Source: Siphonodentalium dalli (lineage: Eukaryota > Mollusca > Scaphopoda > Gadilida > Siphonodentaliidae). From it: a stretch of DNA of 64,000 nucleotides. The notes under the pieces were generated by a model, which was not told the origin of the DNA, searched no databases, and saw only the letters and a program-made list of their open reading frames with translations. Location: the NCBI GenBank assembly GCA_032622095.1, contig CP136062.1:137844351-137908350 (forward strand), read 5' to 3'. The translations under genes and the position numbers were made by a program. Of the stretch, positions 34,826-46,722 are shown one piece after another (within the stretch, counting starts at the first letter, position 1; every line of letters begins with the position of its first letter).

Positions 34826-35475
34826 TTTAATTGTGTGGTGTGGTTTAAACAAAGATTGCTAGTAAGGTGCTGACACTAGTTTTAAAAAACCAAAGATTTA
34901 AAGGCGCATTCCCTGCCTGTTGGATATGATTTATTTGCATAGAAAGTTACCGCCAATGTCAATTTTTCAGATTAAAAAAAACGCCGGACCAGGGAATTAT
35001 ATTGTAAACAGTATACACTGAAACGTGTGCAATGAGGCCTACACATTTACACCAGTGTAACCTCTATGTTCACGCAAAGGCATGTTAACTCGATTCATGT
35101 CTAAACAAAAACATATTTCTGGCTATATTAGTCACAAATGCACACGCGGCCCAACAATGCAACAACACAAGAGACTGCATACATGCCAGAGAAGTTGAAA
35201 GTTGTTTACCTGGTTATTTTTGGTTAATTTTCTATGTGTAATATACATGGCGTGGTTTCGTAAGTGAAATTAAAACTCGAAATTTGACAAACAACTATAT
35301 GTATTATGCACTTTTGTTAAGTTTCGGAGATAAAAATAGCTAGGTCGATTTATGTACACAGAATACGCATATGCAGACACAATGTCGTGGACTTTACATG
35401 TATATCATTGCTTTCCTGACTTTACAACATATATTTTACCAGAGTAGGGCCATATAAACCGTGGTTTGCCTGGCT
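34826..35475. other. Intronic DNA without recognisable features
   Basis: AT-rich sequence inside the inferred 6.3-kb intron of the EF-hand gene. Nothing identifiable. Confidence 0.4.
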
Positions 35476-36017
35476 TTTACCAGTGTTTTTTTCATAAGGG
35501 TCGGCTCACCGGATAACATGTGTTTGTTCTGGACTCCAATCGGCGTCATATTTTGACGCTATGACGTCATATCCACACGGACAAAACGGTTTCTCCTGAA
35601 CCGATCGCACTAAAATTTGTTACGGTCATGTATATCGGCCTTCCTGGTAACATAACAGGGACTTGTATCAAACAAAACATCCCGGTGTTAGGATTTCTTT
35701 TTATACAAGTCTCTGTTTGTAACATGGGCTGGGTCATGACTCCTAAAACGTCGCGTTTTTGACGTCATATCCGCACTGGCATCGCGGTTCTCTTAAACTA
35801 TTGGGCGGATCTCACTGGAATTTGGAGTGCTAGTGTATCTCGGCCGAGTAACATGGCTGGTTCTCGACTCCGCCCGCCATCACCTTTTTTTCACCTTATC
35901 AGAAAAATACCGTAACAATAAACGTTCATTAATAATATATTTCCCAATTTATTTTAACTGTTTCAATTTTAATTTTGTCACACTTTGCCCGTGTAACGAC
36001 GCGGGTACATCCGCTAG
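35476..36017 (+). mobile_element. Helitron-like 3' end (hairpin + CTAG)
   Basis: The right terminus reads CCCGTGTAACGACGCGGG, a 6-bp GC stem with a 6-base loop. Then come TACATCCG and CTAG at 36,014-36,017, followed by T. A GC hairpin a few bases before CTRR, with insertion in front of T, is the diagnostic 3' end of Helitrons. Internal text includes two diverged blocks around GACGTCATATCCRCAC. The 5' end (TC) was not located, so the left border given is approximate. No protein is encoded. Confidence 0.6.
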
Positions 36018-37325
36018 TCTAATATATACATGTATGTGTGTTCCTTATAACCGTCCACATTTCTGCATCAATTGCGATGAAATGTGCATGATACGTATTT
36101 CGACTCTCTGAGTAACATGGTCTCGGTCCGGAATCTGCAAGGCGTCGCCTTTTGACAATGGCAGCGATGGCATAGTATGTGTGACAATTTATTATGGCGG
36201 AGTTTGGTGACAATTGGTCGTCATATTTCTGTGCCATATAGCTTGCCATGTTGCGCGCTGAGTTTCCGCACAACGAGTCGACTCGACCAATTAACCCATT
36301 GCGTTTCACCGTGCAAGGTTGGTCTCTACTCATTACGTTTTGCTACGTTGTATTCTCTACGATATATATATATAATTGCACGATCGATCGTCCAGAATTG
36401 TGTTTGACCGTGGAAACCCCTCATTCACTCACATACCATGCATGCAGTACGTTTTGTTGATATGATCTCAATTCATATTTATCCACTTATATTAATTTCA
36501 TGCGTATTAAGACAGTTCCCCAATTGCGGTTTTTATTTTGCGACGTTTAGTTCTCCGCATAACTCTGCTAATATTACCATGCGGGCCAATGCAGCTATGT
36601 CGGAACTATTGGCGAACTATACAAGGTCCAAAAACAAGAAAAATGCTGATTATAACGAACTTTGGAGGACTCATTGTGCGAATATGCAGCGGGCGACATG
36701 GCTAGCTATGGCTTATTAATTATGACAACTAATTGTCACCAAACTCCACCATATATAATTGTCACACCTACTATGCCCTCGCTACTGTGATACGTGTGTC
36801 CGCAGCCATATTACGTCAATTATGCATTATATATCGCAATATAAACTACATGATTAACGCTCTTTATATTTACCTTATTGGGACAAACAACGGCTTGTGC
36901 GCTCTGTGTCTGTGCGGAGTCACATATAGAACACAAATTACACAAACGCTCTTTATGTTTGACCTTATTGGGGCAGAGAACGACAAGTATGCTCTTTATA
37001 TTTTAGCTGTATATATAGACACGCTCTGTGCGTAATCTTGGTATTCTTTCGAGATGCCTGCTAAAAAAGATATTCAAATAGCAAGAGCAGTGCGAGCACG
37101 GAGAACTCATGAAGCAAGTGAAGATAGAGATCATCGACTGAGTAATCTTCAGGGCTACGTGAACATGCACGGGACATAGAAACTATCGAGGAGCGAAAGC
37201 AAAGAAAAAGCCGTTTAGCAAACAACTGTTCCTATTTATGAATTTATTGTAACTGTTTCTATTTTAATTTTGCCACACTTTACCCGTGCAACGCCGCGTT
37301 ATAAAATATACATCCGCTATTGTAT
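36018..37325 (+). mobile_element. Internally deleted Helitron-like element with N-terminal ORF remnant
   Basis: At 37,053 an ATG opens an Arg/Glu/Ala-rich stretch (AVRARRTHEASEDRDHRLSN), which after a one-base shift continues as EERKQRKSRLANN. Such arginine-rich repeats are common at the N-terminus of animal Helitron replicase/helicase proteins. Only about 100 bases later a decayed Helitron 3' end follows (CCCGTGCAACGCCGCG, then ACATCCGCTA near 37,318). The replicase and helicase are therefore gone. Three AACGCTCTTTATA-like motifs lie upstream (36,857, 36,952, 36,988). Confidence 0.45.
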
Positions 37326-40054
37326 TCTATTTGTAAGATTCAAATAATTTTGTAAGAGCATATAAGCTTGCATTTAACACACTACTTAATTGCCTGAGAA
37401 ATTAACCAGTTCTAAGACATTGAAAATTTTATAAAAAGAATTGAAAACATAATAATAATCTTATATTGGGCCTATATAACTATAGGGTTTGATATATATA
37501 GGATTGGTAAGGAAATCCCAAACACCATGGTAAAAGTTGTATTTTTTTATTACTTCAATGTGTTACGTATTTCTTTGATTGTAGACGTGTATACCAAATT
37601 TCATTATACTAAAGTTAATCATCCGGAAACGAACACTCAGCCCAATCTGAACAAAGGGTTGTAAGTCTGGTAAAAGTGAATCCCAAATTTGAACTTGACC
37701 TCTATGTTGGTGATATTGAGTGTACATAGCAGATTTCATTCCATTTATAGTTCAGTATAACTAAGGTTATCCGGAAACGTTATATATGAAGTAATGGGCA
37801 GACGAACGTACCAAAACAATACATGTGCGTCCCGCTTAGAATAGAGCTCACATGCACTGACTAATCTAAGCATATTCATCCGCGACGCCCTACGTTTAAT
37901 GGAACCTCATGTGGCAAACAACATCGCCTAACGACTCTAGTTACATATGCACCACCCCATAGTACCCCCGACCCAGGCCCCACCCCTATTTTGCCAAGTA
38001 TATATATATAGTCTATATTCAATGGACCCCCTCCACATACACATATATAGTATGCCAATGATAACACGTGAGATTATTTTACCCACACCCTCTCCATGCT
38101 TACACGTATACCGTACCTACGCCCACCCACGAATGTGTTCTTTTCATATACATACTATACTGTTCAATTGATTTATGTACATGTATATATATATCCACTC
38201 AATTATACCATATGGTGATTTGAGATTAAATAACTGATGATGATGATGATGACTGAGCAAGTGCCTGATTCATTCTAAATTTGTTATATACACATTTTAT
38301 TGATTTCCACTCAACTGCAAATTTACAACGCGATTCATTCTAAATTTATTACATGTATCTACATATTTTATAATAGAGTTCTACTCAATTGCAAATTTAC
38401 CACGCGAAATATATTCACATTATATAGAGTTCGATCCATTCAACAGTTTCTGCAAATTTACCATGCGATTCATTCTAAATTTGTTTGGAGTACACACTCG
38501 AGACAATATTGATATATCTAACAAAAGAAGTATACCTGAGATTTTATGGCAGTAAATTCACAAGAACGTATATGCAACTGGCCATTGGGTGTATTTTGCA
38601 TTAAATCTTATCTTATATATCTTATCTTATCATACTATAAAGTTCCACTCAATTGCAAATTGACCATATACGAGATAGTCCTTTTGTAGATTATCTAAAC
38701 TGTCTATTATAAAGTATTTTTTGGAGTGACGCATCACTGATTTATATTCCGCTCAACCGAAATATCACAAGGACATTTTAGTGTCGCTTCATCAGATATA
38801 TCTGCATGGTTGCCAGTTCTGCCTTCCATTGATATGTCTAGAGAAATTGACACATTCAAATGTCGAAATATAAGTATAGAATGTTCTTGTCTTATATATA
38901 TAATGCCTATCCAATATATTTAAGCCATTCGGGCCGTTAAAAATAGTCAAAAATGAATTTAAAAAAGAATTTGACTTTTTTAATCATATATGTGAAAACT
39001 ACATAATTTATCGTTATAACTCCCTAATTGTTTTCTGGTTGATTGCTCTCAACTGAGAATAAATTGCATTTCACGGATGATTGTCCCTCTTCGTCACCCT
39101 GACCGATCGTTTGTTTATTAAGAACATTTAATTAATGCCAGTTTCATGGGTCGGCTCACAGAAATACTAATTTATTTGTATTTGTTTAACATAATTATAC
39201 CACATATAATGCGTGCGTCGTTTCGCTATACTGTACCGGTATATACATATATATAGGAGTATATATGCGGCCTATAGTTGGGAGTATAGGTACTATAATG
39301 TTATTTCATATTTCCAAACAATATAAAGCTGATAGTTCTGCATGTGTGTCAGGGAATGTTATAATGGTATGTTGTTTTCTGGTCACCTTCGCAAATATAA
39401 GATCATTTGAGCATTGGCAATGGTATATGCTCAAGGTTTGTGTTCGGTGGGCGAATGATCGAGAGTGCGTAATTATACACTATCTATAACTACCAATCGG
39501 CAGTACACGGTCCTCAAAATGAACAAGAATGGTGGTTTCCAAATGACTAAGTAATGCTTTATACTCAGCCATTATGCATGGTACATTTGCGTTTGCCTCG
39601 TTATAGCTTATTATCCAGGGTGGGGGAATTAAAAGCCTATTATATCTATAAAATAAAACTCCAACCAAGTTCACTGCATGTGAATGATATGATGTTGTCA
39701 GTTATAACCATTCAATTCCAAGGCATTATACAAATAAGTTAACTCAATCATGCAAATGTCAATACAAGTTCCTGTGACAGACGGATGGTCGGACGGACAC
39801 CGCTGATGTCTATAGTCCCCCGATTTTTTTTCTCGGGGGACAATCAGTGGGATTCTCTGTGAGGAGCTGTCGTTGTGTTGCCATAAACCATCAGTCCCCC
39901 GAAACAGTAAATGATAAATAAATCACTCAGCCAATACGCCAAGGATTATATAGCAAACAATATGTAATCGTGGTTCACTATTACATGGCTACTGGCATAT
40001 AATCAGGACCACAGGTGGCACGTGATGTTCGATCGAATATCATAATGTAGGATA
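37326..40054. other. Intronic/intergenic DNA, no gene recognised
   Basis: Contains diverged short repeats (AATTTACCACGCGATTCATTCTAAATTTGTT at about 38,300-38,490, three copies). A GTCCCCCGA...TCGGGGGAC hairpin with GGACGGAC text lies at 39,775-39,845, related to the repeat at 1,715. Otherwise nothing is recognisable. Confidence 0.45.
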
Positions 40055-40482
40055 CTAGTTAATGTGACCGACTTCGTCCGGGCTATTTAGGGACTTCTTT
40101 GTGATCGCCTCCGTCTGTGCAGAATATACAGTGTCTGGACTTGTTTGTGGACGTTGCAAAATTGAGTCTGATGGGGAACTAATTCAAAGTGACAACGTTG
40201 AACAATACTGAGCGAACAATGTTGAAAAGTATCAGGAGAAATAAAAAAAACTATTGTTCGATCGGTCCAGAAACATGCATATATGAGCGAGGTCAAGGAC
40301 ACGGTCGCACATTAAAATTGGACCCGCTCATATTGTTCCCGGGATCAAAGTAGGCCTGCATACCAAATTTGAGTCGGATCGCGGCCGAGTAGTTTTCTAG
40401 TCTATAACATACATACATACATACATACATACATACATACATACAGAGAGCTAGACAGACAGAAGTTCCAAAAATATATAGA
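40055..40482 (-). mobile_element. Short non-autonomous Helitron-like element
   Basis: On the minus strand the 3' end reads AGCCCGGACGAAGTCGGTCACATTAACTAG with CTAG at 40,058-40,055, and the flanking plus-strand base is A. The other end (plus strand ATATATAGA at 40,482) gives a minus-strand 5' start TCTATATATTTTTGGAA, which matches Helitron 5' termini and the two elements at 50.8-52.7 kb. A (CATA)n tract lies inside (about 40,405-40,445). It is 428 bases and non-coding, and lies in the EF-hand gene intron. Confidence 0.65.
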
Positions 40483-40685
40483 CAACGAAAAAGCGAAATA
40501 GGAAATACAGCAAAATAGCAGAATAAAAATGCAGCGAAATATAGAAATAGGAAATTAATATTAACGAAATAACGGCGATAATTGAAGAAGTGTTTTAAAG
40601 AGCCAATATGTCAATAGCCATCGTGAACCCCGATTAGATATATTTTGGTAGTCAAACGTGTGCGTATTAGGTGAAGTCACTATAC

Positions 40686-40791
40686 CTGAGTCGGTGATAG
40701 CTTGTGATGACGGTGTGCGTTCACTCTGTGTAGTATCCATGTGCACAAAACAAGGAAGAGCTAAGAAAAGTATGCAACTGAGATCATTCAT
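40686..40791 (-). CDS. Secreted EF-hand protein, first coding exon with signal peptide
   Basis: The minus-strand ATG at 40,791 has G at -3 and an in-frame TAA nine bases upstream, fixing the start. The 35 codons encode a short N-region, a hydrophobic core (LSCILFLALPCFV) and a polar Ser/Thr-rich stretch, as in a signal peptide. The exon ends at CAG|GTATAG with one base left over. That base (G) joins AA at the acceptor of 34,385 to give an intact GAA codon, so phases match exactly across an inferred 6.3-kb intron. Reading on past the donor gives no family-like protein, which supports splicing. The joining is my inference. Copy B's equivalent exon would lie beyond the right edge of the window. 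Confidence 0.6.
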
Positions 40792-42685
40792 GGCCGTTTA
40801 GGATCCCGAGTCCGTTGTACACATAACCTTCAAAGCTCACCGGTTATCGTCATTAAATATAGTAAAGTTACAGACAAGCATTTTTAATTGGAAACGCTAA
40901 CTGGTCACTGCTTGTAAATGTATATTTGATTTTCGATTAATATGGCTAACTGAAATCTTTTTACAGTTTTATGGAAGTATAAGTGATGCTTGTCCAATTG
41001 ACTTATCGCTCATTAGCAACATGTGCACGTTTTTATTGAGTATTATTTTAATTATGCTGATCGATGGGGTTTCTTCATTTTATGTTTTCATATTAACGGA
41101 AAGAAAATCTGAACGGAATGAGATGCCATCGCGAAGTGTAGGAAACTGCATGACGTCAGTAAGGAGTTGCATATAATCTTCTAGAGTCTCAAATTAGACC
41201 TTGTAATTTACCGAAGTTGTTGTGCCGTTCATTGTTGAAAACAGCTGATACATAAAATGTACGGGTATGCCAATCTTTTCAGAGAATATATCGCACATGT
41301 ATAAGCATTTGGTATGTTTATCTACCTATTGTTCCCGGGCCGGAACACGTCGAGTGTCAGTCGTTACGTTGATTATGTGAAGGTATATATCGCGGTTCTT
41401 TGTGACAAAAGACGTGGTTTGTCAGATTTAGGTTGTAACGATTCGCAATGCAAAATTCTGAAGTATTAAAGTGATGTGAAATACTCCAGTAGTGTGATCA
41501 AATAGAAATGTTGAATAATCTTCCTCAACGTGGTTACATTTTACATATATGATATCCAAATTGACAACACACATCGTCATTCTTATATATTAATGAAATG
41601 CATGCAGTGACTCTCGGTGGCGAACTCATTTTCGTATGTTTATCGCCGATAGTTGCGTCCCGAATGTAGAAGTAAATATTTACATTTGAGCGTAGTTCGG
41701 ACTAAGTTTTCTTTGGAGTGGTACGGTCTATTTGCTTCAGATTTTTCGGCTATGTTAGTAGAATGGTTCATTCCCCCAGTTGGTATGGTGCCTGAATACT
41801 AACTTATCAGTTTCACGTAACCGAACAAGTCCATAATATGTCTTTAATATGTATAGTCCATGTATGTACACATACGCGTCGGTCCATGTGAACCCGGGTA
41901 GAATAATTATATCCACCTTCCCACTGTGAGGGTCTGAGGGGTAAGAAATCCCCTAATGTGGCAGCTCTGCATGTTTGCGATCGGTGGGCGGCTTCCCCTA
42001 TACTTGTGGTGGGTGAGTCATGGTGGTATACTAGGGCGGCCGTATTACGTGAGACATCGACGTGTGTGTGTGTTCGGCTTAGTCCATGGTCCACTTTTCA
42101 TGGTCCTACTACAAGACGAGTGGTCATAGAGAGAGGCTGGAGATATAGAGAGAAGTTTCTTCCTTGTATTCCCCCATATTTGATATGTATTTATATTATT
42201 CATTCATTTGTAAATGAGGACAATATACATGTAGTACTCATGAATGTCAAATTAGACGATGAGTTTATAATAATAAATTTAATTGAATTGCAGTGGCTTA
42301 ACTCGTCACCGCTAATTCAGCTATTTACTAGTATTTGGCCCGACCGACCATAATTAAAAGCTATAGTCTAGTCCGAGATGGCTGCTGGTCTAGTTGTCGA
42401 ATATTTGCTTTTCATCACTGTGTAGGAACTTACATAGGAAGTCATTATATATAGCAGTTGTGTGATGTTTCGGAATGATTTGTTACTGTTCATTGTGATT
42501 AAAAATAATAATTTTCTGGACAAAATATCACGCTCAATTACATATATATTTAATGCACTAACTTTAATGCTCACAAAATGTAATAAGGAGTTGATGGAAA
42601 TTCCCAAGAAGTCGACAAATACATTTTAGAATAGGGTTCAAAAGATTCTCAAAGTATAATGTTCAGCAAATTGATGACCCGATCA
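40792..42685. other. Upstream DNA of the EF-hand gene; diverged third copy of duplication segment
   Basis: 41,465-41,830 resembles 31,737-32,150 and 61,610-61,900: AAGTGATGTGAAA.A..CC, TGGCGAA.TC.TTTTCGT, TTTTCTTTGGAGT. This segment is thus either a dispersed repeat or a third piece of the duplicated region. A 131-codon frame (41,958-42,353) has no recognisable motif. Confidence 0.5.
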
Positions 42686-42689
42686 GTTT

Positions 42690-43892
42690 AAATACCGGTA
42701 CCATACTTTAAATCCTTGAATGATTCAGACATGGAAACCGATTTGAGTAGTTTGATTGGCAGTATGGAAGAATTGGAACGCACAGACCACCCTAACATAC
42801 CAATTAGTTCAGAAGAGATATCTGCTGTTGTCGGGACTATGAAATGAAACAAGGCTGCAGGTCTCGATAACGTGAACAACAGTTACATTAAATCCACACT
42901 TAATATATTACTGCCATTTTATACTATAGCTAGGTTGTTTAATTTGATTCTTGATACTGGATTTTTCCCTGATGTCTGGACAACCGGTATGATTAAGCCC
43001 TTATTTCAAAATAAGGGCGACAGATTATGTCCCGACTCGTATGGGGTCATAACTTTACTGCGTTGTATGGGTAAGTTATTTACTGGTATTATCAACAACA
43101 GACTTAGCAGTTACGTAGAAGAAAACCACATACTTAAGATAATCAATCCGGTATTCGGAAAGGTAGATCTAAATTAGACAACATCTTTATCGTGTACAGT
43201 TAGACAGAAATATATTTGCGGAATGGGAGAAAACTTTATTGCTCATTTATAGATTTCCAAAAATCGTTTGATACTGTTTGGAGATGGGGCCTGCATGTGG
43301 GTAAGACGTTTAAGAAATGGCATAAACGGTAGGATTTTTAATAGTATTCGTAACATGTATCAAGCAACTAAATCTTGTGTATTGAAAGGTGACGTAGGAT
43401 GAGTATTTTCCATATAATATATAGGCACCAAACGAGGAGAAACCTGTCACCTTTACTCTTTTCAATGTATTTGAATTATCTTGATGTTTTTTTTTAGAAA
43501 GTTGCGCTGTGTAAGGAATCAAGTATTTGAATGATCAAACCTTTAAACAGATTGGTTGTTTCCTGAAATTAACCCTATGGGGATATGCAGCGACTTCTTG
43601 ATGCGTTTGCAGACCATAACTTACCATCAACGCGCAAAAGACAAAGGTTATGGTTTTCGGAAATAAACGTCTCCACACGCCCTCAAAGTTCATCTTCAAC
43701 GATAACGAGCTTGAAATTGTTGACGAATTTACATACCTTGGTATTGATTTGTTCTTTAACGCCAGATTTTGTCGTGCAGCGTGAGTCAAGAAAACTCGGA
43801 CAAAAGCTGCAACAGCAATGTATGCGCTACTTTTTGAGTGTGCAGTCTTCATTTATCTGTCGATTTGTCTTTGAAACTGTTTGACTATCTAG
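42690..43892 (+). pseudogene. Non-LTR retrotransposon reverse transcriptase, 5' part
   Basis: Decayed but readable in shifting frames. An SSEEISAVVGTMK / NKAAGLDN segment near 42,800-42,870 is interrupted by a stop. The open frame from 42,872 follows, with LFNLILDTGFFPDVWTTGMI, PLFQNKGD and YGVITLLRCMGKLFTGIINNRL, typical of CR1/jockey-group ORF2 palms. Past 43,177 more pieces appear in other frames: FDTVWRWG; GTKRGETCHL in place of the usual QGD-type block; KTKVMVFGNKR; FTYLGIDLF; and SVDLSLKLFDYLVQPILLYGCEL. The C-terminal continuation resumes at 50,640, after the minisatellite and the hAT insertion. The protein is dead. Confidence 0.8.
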
Positions 43893-44091
43893 TCCAACCG
43901 ATTTTATTGTACGGTTGTGAGCTACGGGGGTTCTATCTAGTCCAACCGATTTTATTGTACGGTTGTGAGCTATGGGGGTTCTTATTGTACGGCTGTGAGC
44001 TATGGGGGTTCTTATTGTACGGTTGTGAGCTATGGGGGTTCTTATTGTACGGTTGTGAGCTATGTGGGGTTCTTATTGTACGGTTTTGAGC
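43893..44091 (+). repeat. In-frame coding minisatellite, left part
   Basis: Six units of the 30-base (LLYGCELWGF) or 48-base (YLVQPILLYGCELWGF) repeat. The first is continuous with the retrotransposon frame, so the conserved motif of the reverse transcriptase is the seed of the array. The array is interrupted by the hAT-type element and resumes at 49,674. Confidence 0.9.
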
Positions 44092-44484
44092 TATGGGGGC
44101 AGAGGCGGACTGGGCCAAAAATCCGGCCCGGAAATAAATATAATACCGGCCCATCTGTTCGGGGTGTAGTCTGGTCGATAAAAGGTTTGACCTAGAAAAA
44201 ATTTGGACTAAGTTGGTTTGTATTCCATTTTGAAGAGGAATATATCCTCTATATATACAACATATCTAAAATCCGCTTTGAGCAAATTTTTTTACAGAGA
44301 TTTAAAAAAATGCTAATTTTTCGACCTTGTGAAGTAAGTTTTTCTACAATATCCCTCACCGGCGACACCAGAACCCATTAATCCTCCATCCGATATATAC
44401 TAGTTTGTGTAAAAGAGTATAGGGGGCGAATAGAGTGACAAGGACAGAAAACAATGCAATCGCGGCGATGAAATGGCTGTCAAA

Positions 44485-46708
44485 TTAGGGTGTAGCTGTC
44501 GACAAGGTGATCCCATATCCCCATATATTTTTCTCCTCTGCGCAGAGGTGTTAGCATTGTTGGTAAGACAAAATGATAAAATTAAAGGAATAGTCCTCGG
44601 TGGTTCAGAGTATAAAATATCACAATACGCGGACGACACAACGTTTATACTTGATGGCAATGAAAGTAGCATTCGTGAGGCCTACTCAATACTTGACCTA
44701 TATGCTCGGGTTTCGGGACTGCGTATTAACCCGGAGAAATGTCAGGCGGCATGGATAGGATCAAGAGCAAACTGTGAATCAACCATGTGCCATGATTTAT
44801 AATTATCCTACTCAAAAACTTTCAACTTTCTGGGCATTAATTTCGACACTGATCTTCGAAAGATGATGACAAACTACTCCTGTAAATTGGACGAAATAGA
44901 ACGACTAACCAAGATATGGAGCCACAGGCTACTAACCCCAATTGGAAGAATAACTGTCATTTAGACACTTATTCTTCCAAAGCTAACCCACATATTCATG
45001 TCTCTCCCCAATCCAGACGATGATTTCGTTAAGAAGTTAAACTCAATTTTATTCCAGTTTATCTGGAACTCTAAACGAGACAGAGTACAAAGGAAGCAGT
45101 TATGTCTTGATTACTCCCTAGGAGGACTGAAAATGGTCAACTTGGAACATTTTAACGACGCAATGAAAATCACATGGCTGAGACGTCTGATATGTAAACA
45201 ATCAAATTGGGCACCTCTCCTAAAAGACACCCCCATTATCAACGACCCCCTGTACCTAACATATGATGCTAAGTTCCCGTCAAAACAAACTTCAAAAATT
45301 TCTAACCCATTTTGGAGGGATGTTCTCAGCTCTTGGTGCAAATTTATAAGCATATATGATAAAAATGGTAATATCATGTCAGAGACCATATGGAATAATT
45401 CTAACATCAGAATGGAAGGAAACCCAATTAACTTTAATTCGTGGAGAAATGCAGGCATATATTTTATAAACGATCTGTTCCAAGCAAATGGAGAATTTCA
45501 CACCCATGACTCCCTTAAGGCTACATTCAATATTTCTACTAACTTCGTTATTATAGCTAGCCTAAAACGTCAAATATATAGCCTTTCAAACTCTCGAAAT
45601 CAGCCCCTCCTACGATTACCCTCCCCGTTCTTACCCAAAACTTTGATCCCGTTATTAAGGGACAAGAAAGGCGGTCAACTCTTTCATAGAACCCTGTCAA
45701 TGGGGAAACGGGTGCCAAATTCATGTAAAAAATGGAATTCGGAAATAAAAGACGACTCCCAATCATTGGACAATATATTTCGCAATCCATTCACAACCAC
45801 GCCTGACACAAAACTCCAATGGCTCCAATATAGAATTAATACGAGAATCCTATCGACGAACAAATTTCTGAAGATAGCAGGCGTAAGAGCTGACGATCTA
45901 TGTAAGCGATGCGAAAATACTCAAGAGAACATTTCTCACATTTTCTGGGACTGCTCATATACATGCACATAACCAAACCAAGTATGCTTTTTGGCGTTAA
46001 TCATTGCCAAGTGAATTCTATCATAAATTACTTCCTACTTGTGCTAAAGCAATATATATATAGGACTAAATTTGACCCGATCCAACTTTCAATAAAGGCA
46101 TTTTTCGCTGAATTAAAATTCAAATATGAATGCGATAAATACACATCCAGAAGCAACATGCGATATCAAGAGTTTAAAAATCGATGGCTACCCTTTATTA
46201 TTATTAACGACAACACCGATTGACTTGCTGATATTCCACAACAAAACCAAATGTATATGTATATACATGTATACACCCCGATTAATATAATTATATACAT
46301 AGAGCCTGGAACCCGAGCTATCTCTCAAATTTACATTAATCTTTTCCTAACTTGATCATCAAAAAGCCGGCAAGAATTTATCTGCGCCTAACTTTACTCT
46401 TTATATAACTGTATAACTGACACTCTTCATTAAATGCACAAACGTTGTGTCGCCCAATAGCCAACGGAAAAACAAACTATTTATCGCTTTACAAAAACTA
46501 CACCAAAAACAACTATATGATTCAAGCATGATTTTATTAATGTCCCCAGTGAGAAAGTATAGCCCGAGTGAAATTCACTTGGGAGCGTGCAAAAGTGAGT
46601 GCAAGAATATAATATGTATCAATGTATCGTTAATGTAATGCTTGTGTGTATGTATGTCTGTCTCATGTTTTTGTTGTTATATCTACTTCACCAATAAAAT
46701 AAAATAAA
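44485..46708 (+). mobile_element. 5'-truncated Tx1/L1-like LINE with 14-bp target duplication
   Basis: AAATGGCTGTCAAA at 44,471-44,484 is repeated at 46,709-46,722. Between the copies lies a LINE 3' part that ends in an A-rich tail (AATAAAATAAAATAAAAA). Coding text starts inside the reverse transcriptase at RQGDPISPYIF, followed by QYADDTTFIL (the YADD catalytic motif) and SGLRINPEKCQ. After two stops in the same frame (44,800 and about 44,962) it continues as LPKLTHIFMSLPNPDDDF, a long C-terminal region and a Cys/His knuckle (CKRCENTQENISHIFWDC). A frameshift near 45,960 separates the last 100 codons. This order is typical of the Tx1/L1 group. It is dead. Confidence 0.88.
44998..45972 (+). 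pseudogene. Tx1/L1-like LINE ORF2, longest surviving open segment
   Basis: 324 codons of the post-reverse-transcriptase region, in frame with the RT motifs at 44,500-44,800 but separated from them by stops. Landmarks are FQFIWNSKRDRVQR, GGLKMVNLEHFNDAMKITWLRRL, WLQYRINTRILSTNKFL and the terminal CKRC...HIFWDC knuckle. The matching C-terminal end is at 45,909-46,223 in another frame (KQYIYRTKFDP). A homologous fragment is at 9,535-9,835. Confidence 0.8.
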
Positions 46709-46722
46709 AAATGGCTGTCAAA

